A stretch of 64,000 nucleotides of DNA from Zeugodacus cucurbitae (taxonomy: Eukaryota; Arthropoda; Insecta; Diptera; Tephritidae): the NCBI RefSeq assembly GCF_028554725.1, contig NC_071672.1:62001-126000 (forward strand), given 5' to 3'. Position 1 is the stretch's first letter. Every line of letters begins with the position of its first letter. Shown one piece after another: positions 1 through 7,581 of this stretch. A program made the translations under genes and the position numbers. The notes below the pieces were generated by a model. That model ran no database searches and was not told the DNA's origin. It worked only from the letters and a program-made list of their open reading frames with translations.

Positions 1-461
1 CTGCGACGGAGTCTCTCTCCCACCACAAATCCAACACCAAATTTGCGCTCCTTTATATGGCCGCTGTAGTAGATGTCACAAGGACCCACCTTCTTCCGTC
101 CTTGTCCCGTCCATCGCACTTCTTGGATGGCGGTGATGTCAGCCTTAAGTCGTATGAGGACATCAACCAGCTGGGCAGGGCCACCTTCCCAATTAAGGGT
201 CCGGACATTCCAGGTGCATGCCCTTATATCATTATCCTTAAAACGTTTGCAGGGGTCGTCATCAAAAGGGGGGTGTCTCATCCGAGGCTTTCGTAGATTT
301 TTCATTGGGGGGTGTTTTTATGTGGTGGGTCCCAAACCCTACGCACAACCGCATAAGCGGGCTTCGCCTTCTCACTTTAGCTCGCCTTCAAACGGATGTC
401 TGTTGGCTACCCAGAGGATACTTGGTCTAAAACCGGAAGTCGTGAGCTGCTTGAACCATGT
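1..461 (-). mobile_element. RTE-like LINE, 5' part
   Basis: A non-LTR retrotransposon fragment on the minus strand that runs off the left edge. Positions 282-461 act as its 5' leader and 1-281 as coding sequence. The right junction is placed at about 461 because the satellite copies at 13591 and 16941 share the sequence from GCTAGTGCTTAATT onward but not the part before it. The LINE truncates the left end of the first TIR element of array I. Target duplication and 3' end lie outside the window. Confidence 0.8.
3..281 (-). CDS. RTE-type LINE endonuclease, N-terminal fragment
   Basis: This open frame starts with ATG at 281-279 on the minus strand and stays open for 93 codons to the window edge. 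It encodes the start of an apurinic-like (EEP superfamily) endonuclease, which nicks target DNA for target-primed reverse transcription. Visible family motifs are ACTWNVRTLN (first catalytic Asn region), ITAIQEVRWTG (catalytic Glu region) and a GVGFVV strand. This pattern is typical of RTE/BovB-type LINEs, whose proteins are often mis-annotated as craniofacial development protein 2-like. About 22 residues precede the domain, so the start is plausible. The remainder (reverse transcriptase) would lie left of the window. Plus-strand frames here are antisense shadows. Confidence 0.82.
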   Translation of the reverse strand, partial: MRHPPFDDDPCKRFKDNDIRACTWNVRTLNWEGGPAQLVDVLIRLKADITAIQEVRWTGQGRKKVGPCDIYYSGHIKERKFGVGFVVGERLRR

Positions 462-1898
462 GCTAGTGCTTAATTATTATTTAAAATTCTAAGTGAAAAA
501 TGTATTAACTTGAAAAAGAAGTCCACAATGGCAGAATTAAACAACAATAGTACAAAAAAGTCGTATATAAAGAATTTTTTTCACTTTTCCAACCAACAAA
601 AAAGTTGGCAAAATGGCGAACTTTTCGTAACAAAACATATAATTTTAATTATAAATTTGCATTATTGAATTGGATCATTTTATAAATGAAGATTTTAAGA
701 ATTACGTTCATTGTGATATTTTATCTGCACATTATTCAATTTGGTTCACTATGTTTCACATTTCTTCTGTTGCCTATTCCCATTCGTGGGTCGTGAACGC
801 TTCAGTCTGTCGTAATCTTGTCTTCTATCATTCTTGATATAGTATTTTGCCGTTCATTGCATTCAAGTTAGGACATGAGCGGCAGTGTAATTGTGCGCTT
901 TGGGTGCATGTTTTGTTGTTGAGTAAAGATGATGCAATTTGGTGTGCAATGCATAGCTGTTGAACGTTTTCGTTGATTGAAGGAGACGAGTATGTTGAAT
1001 TGTGTGTGATTTTTGGTCGAAAGGCTTTCAAAAAGGTAGAAGTGCTAGCTTATGAATTGGTCGTCGAATGATTCCCTTCGTTGTTCGCATGTCCACCACA
1101 CGTATTTTAGAGTCCTTCCGTGGTATACAGTTTAAAACTTTTTCAATTTGCCAATTTTGTGATGGTATATTATATTCATTGATGATGACCATTGAGTTAT
1201 TTTTAATGTTTGGTTGTTCCGACTATTTAATGCTTGTGATTTGATTCCATTTGTGTAACCTGCTTATTCCAACTGAAAATCTTCGCGCTGGGAGTGCTCT
1301 TAGTGCACTACTAATGATAAAATGTCCCGGAGTTAATGCTATCCTATAAGTGAGTACCCGAATTAACGAAAAATTCTATGTAACGAACAGGCATGGCAAT
1401 TAATGTGTTCGTTATTTCGGAAAACTACTTTACTACCACAAAGTATGTACACTACCAGGAGTAAGTACTACCAGAAAGTATGTACACTACTAGATGTAAG
1501 TACTACCTAGTAAGTATGTATACTATGGGTAAGAACTACCACAAAATACGTACACTACAAAAACAACAACAAAAGAAAAAAAGAATAACAAAAGGAAAAA
1601 AACAACAACAACTATAAAAACAGTCAGGGGTAAGGTACTACCCAGAGAGTATGTACACTACCAGGAGTAAGTATTACCTAGAGATTATATACACTACCAG
1701 GAGTAAGTACTACGAAACCGAAATCGAAACCGAAAGAATACATAAAATAAAATAAAATAGTTGTACGCGCGGTGTTTATTTATGCAGTACAGTATTTTGC
1801 CGTTCATTGCATTCATGTTAGGACATGAGCTGTAGTGTAATTGTGCGCCTTGTGTGCATGTTTTGTTGTTGAGTAAAGATAATGCAATTTGGTGTGCA
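462..1898. repeat. Array I satellite, HOR 1 (left part)
   Basis: Left portion of the first 3.52-kb higher-order repeat. It holds the right two-thirds of the TIR element (462-836), then monomer a (from about 837) and the start of monomer b (from about 1793). Each monomer opens near TAGTATTTTGCCGTTCATTG, continues through a TTGAACG...GGAGACGAG block, and ends in minisatellite and A-rich tracts (about 1440-1780). The sequence is broken by the errantivirus at 1899 and resumes at 11498. No coding evidence. Confidence 0.9.
1440..1720. repeat. Minisatellite of about 31-36 bp inside the monomer
   Basis: Degenerate tandem units built on GTACACTACCAGGAGTAAGT followed by ACTACC(T)AG and AAAGTATGT. They are interrupted by an A/C/G tract of AAAAACAACAAC type (about 1555-1620). 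The same block recurs near the end of nearly every satellite monomer, for example 13010-13330, 16360-16675, 19885-20200 and 24890-25240, with unit counts varying between monomers. Confidence 0.85.
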
Positions 1899-2357
1899 AG
1901 TTAACGACAGCCTCCACACAGCCACTTGAACATAACTGTAAACAATATTGAATCTTTACACTTTGTACTTGTGCGGGATCGTAAATTAAAATCTTTGCTT
2001 ATTTAAGAATTCGATATACTTTTTCCGTTCGCATTAGAATAATCCATTCTTATACAAACAATATTTGTAGACCTCACAAGAAGGCATAGCAAAATTAAAA
2101 CAGAACACTTAACGTTCTGCCTAAAAATGCTGAATATGATATTAATGTAAATTGACACTTTCTTTGTTTCCAACTCAGCTTCAATATGTAATAACCCTAA
2201 GTAAATAATAAGAAAATGTATAAATATTAGTAACTTGAAAATAAAGGATAGATTTTGTCTCCGGCAATCGTACCGATATGACGTATTTTATTTCTCTGCG
2301 CGTTTGCAGATAGAAAATTATATTTTTTTATAAATTCCCGCGATACGGGAATTAATT
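1899..2357 (+). repeat. Errantivirus 5' LTR
   Basis: 459 bp, starting AGTTAACGACAGCC and ending GGGAATTAATT. The termini form a short imperfect inverted repeat (AGTTAA/TTAATT). The last T is shared with the primer-binding site, a zero-gap arrangement common in errantiviruses. A candidate polyadenylation signal AATAAA lies at 2240-2245. Differences from the 3' LTR are C/G at 1908, GC/AT near 2089-2090, and G/A near 2230. Confidence 0.95.
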
Positions 2358-2374
2358 GGCGCCCAACGTGGGGC
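2357..2374 (+). promoter_or_regulatory. Primer-binding site, tRNA-Lys type
   Basis: TGGCGCCCAACGTGGGGC directly abuts the 5' LTR. It matches the form complementary to the 3' end of a lysine tRNA used by many retroelements. Identity of the priming tRNA is established knowledge applied to a visible match; it has not been tested against this species' tRNAs. Confidence 0.88.
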
Positions 2375-2722
2375 CACGAAAAACATAATATACTTAGGAA
2401 AGGATACGTGATCGTGGTCATTAAATTGAACTCACACATAAAAGATCCTTATAAAGGACAAATAACGAAAAAATAAAATCCTTGTGAGAAAAGTAATAAA
2501 TATGCAAAAAAAAAAAGCATAACAATAAAAGTGAGAAAAATTAAAAATTAAAAAGTTAAAACCAAAACGTGCTATATCACGTAAACTAACTAAATCTTTA
2601 ATATAACACGGGTCGCGCCGCGTAAACAAAAAATAATAATTAATGTTAAAATAAAATATATTTTAAATAAAAAGTACCGATAAAAAAAAAAAAAAAACAC
2701 TAAAAACAACGTGAGAAGTGCA

Positions 2723-2806
2723 GGACAACATTGGAGAAAACAATTATAATCAGAAGACAACATTGAAGAAAACAATTATACTCAGAGGACAACATTGGAG
2801 AAAAGA
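2723..2806 (+). repeat. 32-bp tandem repeat in the leader
   Basis: About 2.6 copies with a 32-bp period of a unit built on GACAACATTGGAGAAAACAA. The G of GACAACATT falls at 2724, 2756 and 2788. The second copy has GAAG for GGAG. It lies upstream of the micro-ORF and has no evident coding role. Confidence 0.8.
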
Positions 2807-2880
2807 CAACGTAGGAAGTTCCGGAAAATTTATAGAAAACAGTAAGATTAATAACATTAAAATTATATATATATATATTT

Positions 2881-2979
2881 ATGGGGAACACCCAAATTAA
2901 ACCTAAGTATATTAGATTATACTACTGCAAAAATTGCGGTGGGGATCACAAAGAGAAAAAGTGCCCCAGAAAAAAATAA
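2881..2979 (+). CDS. Micro-ORF with a CCHC-like zinc knuckle, 32 aa
   Basis: A 32-codon frame from ATG to TAA in the errantivirus leader. It begins MGNTQIK, which resembles an N-myristoylation start (Met-Gly, small residue later). It contains a compact C-x2-C-x3-H-x4-C cluster (Cys16, Cys19, His23, Cys28) in a basic tail ending PRKK. This is like a retroviral nucleocapsid knuckle, except that the usual Cys-to-His gap is four residues. The Gag ORF of this element has no such knuckle. It may be a separately translated nucleic-acid-binding peptide, an exon spliced onto another product, or a relic of a displaced nucleocapsid. Real expression is unproven. Confidence 0.5.
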   Translation: MGNTQIKPKYIRLYYCKNCGGDHKEKKCPRKK

Positions 2980-3021
2980 AACATATTTTATGGTTTGTAC
3001 AACCAATAATAAAATAAAATA

Positions 3022-3060
3022 AAGCTGCGATTCACCACCTTCGGGGGGACCCTCCAGCTT
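3022..3060 (+). other. Leader hairpin 1
   Basis: The closing stem AAGCTG (3022-3027) pairs with CAGCTT (3055-3060). The interior reads CTGCGATTC...ACCCTCCAG and can form an inner hairpin capped by a C(UUCG)G-type tetraloop. The core is almost identical to hairpin 2, but the closing stem differs in sequence while still pairing. Confidence 0.65.
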
Positions 3061-3075
3061 ATAACAAATAAAAAA

Positions 3076-3112
3076 CTCTGCGATTCACCACCTTCGGGGG
3101 GACCCTCCAGAG
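3076..3112 (+). other. Leader hairpin 2
   Basis: CTCTG (3076-3080) pairs with CAGAG (3108-3112). The interior is the same as hairpin 1 (CTGCGATTCACCACC, TTCG, GGGGGACCCTCCAG). The outer base pairs have changed on both sides compared with hairpin 1, a compensatory pattern. Confidence 0.65.
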
Positions 3113-3169
3113 AATCATAAAAATGTTTAAAGTCTATACGACTAATTATATAAAATTTGTTTTAAAGAA

Positions 3170-3439
3170 ATGACTGACTCGGACGCCCTACCCGATCATC
3201 TGAATTACGACTTAATAAACAAAATAGTAGACAATTTAAACGATTACGGAAATAAAGAGAATACAGAAGGTTTTGTTTTTAATTATTACTATCAACAAAA
3301 ACAAAAGATAGATTGCATGAACAAAGTGTTCTCTTATATAGGGAAAAAGCCAAACGCCACATTAGAAGATTATTATAATAGGGATACGAGAGAAACTGAA
3401 ACTATAGCTATGATACAGAGATCAAAAAGACCGCAATGA
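3170..3439 (+). CDS. Unknown 89-aa leader ORF
   Basis: An 89-codon ATG-started frame between leader hairpins 2 and 3, upstream of gag. The product is acidic at the N-terminus (TDSDALPDH), rich in Asn, Tyr and Lys, and ends in a basic segment (QRSKRPQ). I see no signal peptide, membrane span or recognisable motif, and a single internal Cys. It is not homologous by eye to the Gag, Pol or Env of this element. It could be an accessory protein, an upstream ORF that modulates gag translation, or an open frame without function. Its length is notable in AT-rich sequence, where stop codons are frequent. Confidence 0.4.
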   Translation: MTDSDALPDHLNYDLINKIVDNLNDYGNKENTEGFVFNYYYQQKQKIDCMNKVFSYIGKKPNATLEDYYNRDTRETETIAMIQRSKRPQ

Positions 3440-3528
3440 TATAAAATTATATAAAAAATAAGTAAAAATATAAATTAAGGCTCGACCAGCCATATAACAA
3501 ATTTAAAAGACCCTCATAACTTAGCTCA

Positions 3529-3564
3529 ATTCTGCGAATCCTACAAAAAAGGACCCTCCAGAAT
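3529..3564 (+). other. Leader hairpin 3
   Basis: ATTCTG (3529-3534) pairs with CAGAAT (3559-3564). The conserved flanks CTGCGA and GGACCCTCCAG are retained, but the UUCG-capped inner arm is replaced by TCC...GGA around an A-rich loop. The outer stem again differs from hairpins 1 and 2 yet still pairs. Confidence 0.6.
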
Positions 3565-3572
3565 AGAAGAGC

Positions 3573-3591
3573 ATCTCTTCCTAGAAGAGAT
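3573..3591 (+). other. Perfect stem-loop upstream of gag
   Basis: ATCTCTTC-CTA-GAAGAGAT, an 8-bp perfect stem with a 3-base loop, 66 bases before the gag ATG. It could be part of a packaging or translation-control structure; role inferred only from position. Confidence 0.6.
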
Positions 3592-3657
3592 TATACAAAT
3601 ATAAAATAATAATAAAATTCTTTCTCTAAACTTTAGAAAAAATAATATTAATTAATC

Positions 3658-4767
3658 ATGGCTAATGAGGCAGGATTAGCGGTAGATCTAATTACGCGCC
3701 TGATTGCGGAAAGTAATATTACATTAAAGCAAGAAATAGACAGATTAAAAACTCAGGTTGAAATTGAATCACACAGAGTAACAGATTTTCAGACGGAAAT
3801 AATAAATGACAATATTCAGTGTCATGAGTCACTGGATGTTATAAAATCCTTACCAGAATTTGCGGGAAGGATAAACGCTTATGTTAGCTGGCGAGAAGCA
3901 GCACATAACGCTATGAGCCTATATATAAGAGGTAGCCGAAAGTACTTCGCAGCCCTTACGATTATGCGTAACAAAATTACACTAGAAGCAAATGACACAT
4001 TAACCAACCATGGTACTGTGTTAAATTTTGACGCAATAATCGCGCGTCTCGACTTTGCATATTCGGACAAACGTCCAATACATATCATAGAACAGGAAAT
4101 GAGTGTTCTACGACAAGGCTCAATGACAGTCATTGAATATTATAATTTAGTCAACAAAAAACTAACGTTGATGACTAATAAAACCATTATGACTTATGGA
4201 GGGGCCGCACCAATAACAAAAGAATTGAATAAAAAGAATAGAGACCAGGCTCTTAGAATCTTTATAACTGGACTTAACGCTCCATTAAGAGATATTATAT
4301 TCTCCCTCTGTCCGGAAGATTTGCCAGATGCATTGGCCAAAGCTCAGGAATTAGAGTCCAATAATCAGAGAGCTCGATTTGCACAAAATTTTGCAAATGA
4401 AAGGACAAGAGTAAAACAGTTATATCCAAGTAATAATTTACGATTTCCTCAAAGGAACAACATGCCAAAACCAGAACCAATGGACATAGATCCATCTATG
4501 TCTAGATTATACCGAAGGGAAACTTACCAAAAGCCCCAACAAAGCAATAACCATAAATACCAAAATTTTGGAAAACCATTAGCCAGTACAAGCCATCAAG
4601 CCAATATGGACCAATCAAACAGGTATATTTCAAATAAAAACAACCAAGGAATAAAACGACCAAGGGAAAGCAATTATAGCTTTCGCCCACAAGAAAAAAC
4701 CCAAAAAATAAACAACATGAATGAGAGTCATTTTTTAGACAAGGAGGGGATGAACTCCCCTATCTAA
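3658..4767 (+). CDS. gag: Errantivirus Gag, 369 aa
   Basis: Gag is the structural polyprotein that assembles the particle around the RNA. The frame runs unbroken for 369 codons. The N-terminal third is helical (LITRLIAESN, EIDRLKTQVE). A capsid-like middle follows, with SLPEFAGRINAYVSWREAA, AYSDKRPIHIIEQEMSVLRQG and LRIFITGLNAPLRDIIFS, which is the arrangement seen in Gypsy/errantivirus Gag. The C-terminus is basic and rich in Asn, Gln and Arg and has no CCHC knuckle, as in several errantiviruses; a knuckle-like peptide lies upstream at 2881. The last codons hold the -1 frameshift site leading into pol. No disabling mutation is seen. Confidence 0.93.
   Translation: MANEAGLAVDLITRLIAESNITLKQEIDRLKTQVEIESHRVTDFQTEIINDNIQCHESLDVIKSLPEFAGRINAYVSWREAAHNAMSLYIRGSRKYFAALTIMRNKITLEANDTLTNHGTVLNFDAIIARLDFAYSDKRPIHIIEQEMSVLRQGSMTVIEYYNLVNKKLTLMTNKTIMTYGGAAPITKELNKKNRDQALRIFITGLNAPLRDIIFSLCPEDLPDALAKAQELESNNQRARFAQNFANERTRVKQLYPSNNLRFPQRNNMPKPEPMDIDPSMSRLYRRETYQKPQQSNNHKYQNFGKPLASTSHQANMDQSNRYISNKNNQGIKRPRESNYSFRPQEKTQKINNMNESHFLDKEGMNSPI
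4731..4761 (+). promoter_or_regulatory. -1 ribosomal frameshift signal (gag to pol)
   Basis: The slippery heptamer T TTT TTA (4731-4737) is in the right phase with gag codons TTT (4732) and TTA (4735). After a 7-base spacer, AGGGGA (4745-4750) pairs with TCCCCT (4756-4761) around a 5-base loop. Gag stops at 4765-4767. The -1 frame, which is pol, is open from 4737 into the protease. This matches the X XXY YYZ plus downstream-stem rule. Confidence 0.9.
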
Positions 4768-6276
4768 AACTCTACGACTCAAAAATAAAGAAAAGTTTAA
4801 AAGCTCTAGTCGATACAGGAGCAACCTCTTGCTACATTAAGCCTGTGGTTTATAATAACAAAAACGAACTAGCCATTTATAAACGGATAAAAACCGCGAA
4901 CGGCTATTCCATAATAAAGTATTATCATATAATAACCATATTTGGGGTCGAAGGAATTTTCTACGAAATAGAAGGTTTAGAATCGGATCTCCTTTTGGGA
5001 TACAATTTCCTTAAAAAAATTGAGGCACTTATCGATGTGCCCAATGGGAAAATAAATTATATGGAAAAAAATAATAATAAAAATGAAGCAAACAGTATGA
5101 ACATTTATTTTGAAAATAAAAATGGAGAAAATATAAAAGTCAAGGAACAAAAAGTTTCCGCTCAACCAACCGATAAAAATATTGGTATAAATAAAAAAGG
5201 TAAGGAACATAAAGATTCCGTAAAACTAGCCGAAACAATTACCGGCAATATTATATTAAAAAAATTTTTTTTGGGACAAAAAGATCCTAAAACGCCAGCT
5301 GAAGATTTATACCAGCAGAATGAAAATAATAAATATACAAAAAATATTGTGGAACGAAGAAGTTCTACAACGCCAGTCGATGTATTTACCGACAATATAG
5401 AAAAGGAAAACTATCTAAACAAAATTATTTTAGAGGAAAAATTCTCTAAAGCGCCAGCCGATGAATTTACCCGTAACATGAATGATAACTATTCAATATT
5501 GGGTGAAAGTGGCTCAGAAATGAATGGTGATAATGACAATTATTATTCGGAAAATAATTCCGAAAGTTCAAACAATGAAAATCAAGATGAAGAATTGAGA
5601 GATCTTAAAACACATATAAAAGAAAAAATTGCTCACATGCATTCAAGAATTAATACAAACTTTCCCTTTATGACAAAAGTAAAAGCGGAAATAAGAATGA
5701 AGAATGAGGATCCGATATGGAGCAGACAATATCCATATCCCTTATCTGTAAATTCATTTATTAATGATGAAATAAAAAAATTGATTAATGAAAATATCAT
5801 AAGACCGAGTAAAAGTCCGTATAATTCACCTATTTGGGTGGTACCAAAAAAGGGTACAAATGAGAATGGAACACCAAAACTTAGAATGGTAATTGATTAC
5901 AAAAAGCTAAATGAGCATACAATTTCCGATCGTTATCCTATTCCGGATACTAACGTAATATTGTCTAATTTAGGCAAAGCAAAATATTTTTCAAGCATCG
6001 ATCTAGAATCAGGATTTCATCAAATTTTAATGTCAAAGAATGATGTTGAGAAAACAGCCTTTTCCGTTAATAATGGGAAATATGAATTTTTGAGAATGCC
6101 TTTTGGTTTAAAAAATGCTCCTAGAATTTTTCAGAGAGCAATGGATGATATATTGCGAGAACATATTGGAAAAATTTGTCACGTTTATATGGATGATATA
6201 ATTATTTTTTCAAAAAATATAACTCAACACTTAAAGGATTTGGAAACAATTACAGAAATTTTAAAAAATGCTAATA
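4737..6276 (+). pseudogene. pol: Errantivirus Pol, 5' part (protease and RT fingers/palm), interrupted
   Basis: First half of the Pol polyprotein in the -1 frame relative to gag. The retroviral aspartic protease shows LVDTGATSCYIK, with the catalytic Asp codon at 4812. A roughly 200-residue Asn/Lys/Glu-rich linker with degenerate repeats follows. The reverse transcriptase then shows SPYNSPIWVVPKK, RMVIDYKKLN, SSIDLESGFHQI (first catalytic Asp), FLRMPFGLKNAP and VYMDDIII (catalytic YMDD). Reading is cut by a mariner inserted at a TA at 6275-6276, shortly after YMDD; a stop follows at 6282 inside the mariner. The 3' part at 7582 is in the same phase, so the break is a simple insertion and no other lesion is visible. 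Confidence 0.92.
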
Positions 6277-7581
6277 ACGGGTGATTTTTTTGAGGTTAGG
6301 ATTTTCATGCATTAGTATTTGACAGATCACGTGGGATTTCAGACATGGTGTCAAAGAGAAAGATGCTCAGTATGCTTTGACATTTCATCATGAATAGACT
6401 TACTAACGAGCAACGCTTGCAAATCATTGAATTTTATTACCAAAATCAGTGTTCGGTTCGAAATGTGTTTCGCGCTTTACGTCCGATTTATGGTCTACGT
6501 AATCGACCAAGTGAGCAAACAATTAATGCGATTGTGACCAAGTTTCGCACTCAGTTTACTTTATTGGACATTAAACCAACCACACGAATGCGTACAGTGC
6601 GTACAGAAGAGAATATTGCGTCTGTTTCTGAGAGTGTGGCTGAAGACCGTGAAATGTCGATTCGTCGCCGTTCGCAGCAATTGGGTTTGTGTTATTCGAC
6701 CACATGGAAGATTTTACGCAAAGATCTTGGTGTAAAACCGTATAAAATACAGCTCGTGCAAGAACTGAAGCCGAACGATCTGCCACAACGTCGAATTTTC
6801 AGTGAATGGGCCCTAGAAAAGTTGGCAGAAAATCCGCTTTTTTATCGACAAATTTTGTTCAGCGATGAGGCTCATTTCTGGTTGAATGGCTACGTAAATA
6901 AGCAAAATTGCCGCATTTGGGGTGAAGAGCAACCAGAAGCCGTTCAAGAACTGCCCATGCATCCCGAAAAATGCACTGTTTGGTGTGGTTTGTACGCTGG
7001 TGGAATCATTGGACCGTATTTTTTCAAAGATGCTGTTGGACGCAACGTTACGGTGAATGGCGATCGCTATCGTTCGATGCTAACAAACTTTTTGTTGCCA
7101 AAAATGGAAGAACTGAACTTGGTTGACATGTGGTTTCAACAAGATGGCGCTACATGCCACACAGCTCGCGATTCTATGGCCATTTTGAGGGAAAACTTCG
7201 GAGAACAATTCATCTCAAGAAATGGACCCGTAAGTTGGCCACCAAGATCATGCGATTTAACGCCTTTAGACTATTTTTTGTGGGGCTACGTCAAGTCTAA
7301 AGTCTACAGAAATAAGCCAGCAACTATTCCAGCTTTGGAAGACAACATTTCCGAAGAAATTCGGGCTATTCCGGCCGAAATGCTCGAAAAAGTTGCCCAA
7401 AATTGGACTTTCCGAATGGACCACCTAAGACGCAGCCGCGGTCAACATTTAAATGAAATTATCTTCAAAAAGTAAATGTCATGAACCAATCTAACGTTTC
7501 AAATAAAGAACCGATGAGATTTTGCAAATTTTATGCGTTTTTTTTTTTTTAAAGTTATCAAGCTCTTAAAAAATCACCCTT
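6277..7581 (+). mobile_element. mariner-type DNA transposon, DD41D group, 1305 bp
   Basis: The element begins ACGGGTGATTTTTT and ends AAAAAATCACCCTT, giving TIRs of about 14 bp with one mismatch and a weaker extension. It is flanked by the TA duplication typical of Tc1/mariner (6275-6276 and 7582-7583). One intact transposase ORF fills most of it, and a polyadenylation signal AATAAA lies at 7502-7507. It is nested in the errantivirus pol, so it is the younger insertion. Having two intact ends and an uninterrupted gene, it could be autonomous. Confidence 0.95.
6390..7475 (+). CDS. mariner transposase, DD41D, 361 aa
   Basis: A cut-and-paste transposase that binds the TIRs and moves the element into TA sites. 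The N-terminal helix-turn-helix region is around residues 5-60 (NEQRLQIIEFYYQNQCSVRN). A second DNA-binding/linker part follows, with LVQELKPND where mariners have WVPHEL-like sequence. The catalytic core shows Asp159 (LFSDEAHF), Asp252 (WFQQDGATCHTA) and the third acid in SCDLTPLDYFLWG. Aligned to the mariner third-Asp position (Asp294), 41 residues separate the last two, that is DD41D rather than DD34D. From established knowledge this is the rosa/Visitor branch, which I associate with tephritid flies. Length and ends look complete. Confidence 0.92.
   Translation: MNRLTNEQRLQIIEFYYQNQCSVRNVFRALRPIYGLRNRPSEQTINAIVTKFRTQFTLLDIKPTTRMRTVRTEENIASVSESVAEDREMSIRRRSQQLGLCYSTTWKILRKDLGVKPYKIQLVQELKPNDLPQRRIFSEWALEKLAENPLFYRQILFSDEAHFWLNGYVNKQNCRIWGEEQPEAVQELPMHPEKCTVWCGLYAGGIIGPYFFKDAVGRNVTVNGDRYRSMLTNFLLPKMEELNLVDMWFQQDGATCHTARDSMAILRENFGEQFISRNGPVSWPPRSCDLTPLDYFLWGYVKSKVYRNKPATIPALEDNISEEIRAIPAEMLEKVAQNWTFRMDHLRRSRGQHLNEIIFKK

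Larger units (their letters stand above)
2375..3657 (+). other. Errantivirus 5' leader (about 1.28 kb)
   Basis: An unusually long, structured stretch between primer site and gag. It carries a 32-bp tandem repeat (2723-2806), a 32-codon zinc-knuckle micro-ORF (2881-2979), two near-identical hairpins (3022-3060, 3076-3112), an 89-codon ORF (3170-3439), a degenerate hairpin (3479-3491), a third clear hairpin (3529-3564) and a perfect stem-loop (3573-3591). Packaging signal and splice donor for env would be expected here, but I cannot pinpoint either. Confidence 0.7.

Noticed and set aside
57..492. Plus-strand frames at the left edge
   Set aside because: They are antisense to the LINE endonuclease, whose minus-strand motifs are clear.
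1440..1720. Clusters of GTAAGT resembling 5' splice sites in the minisatellite
   Set aside because: They are part of the repeat unit, with no exons or matching acceptors nearby.
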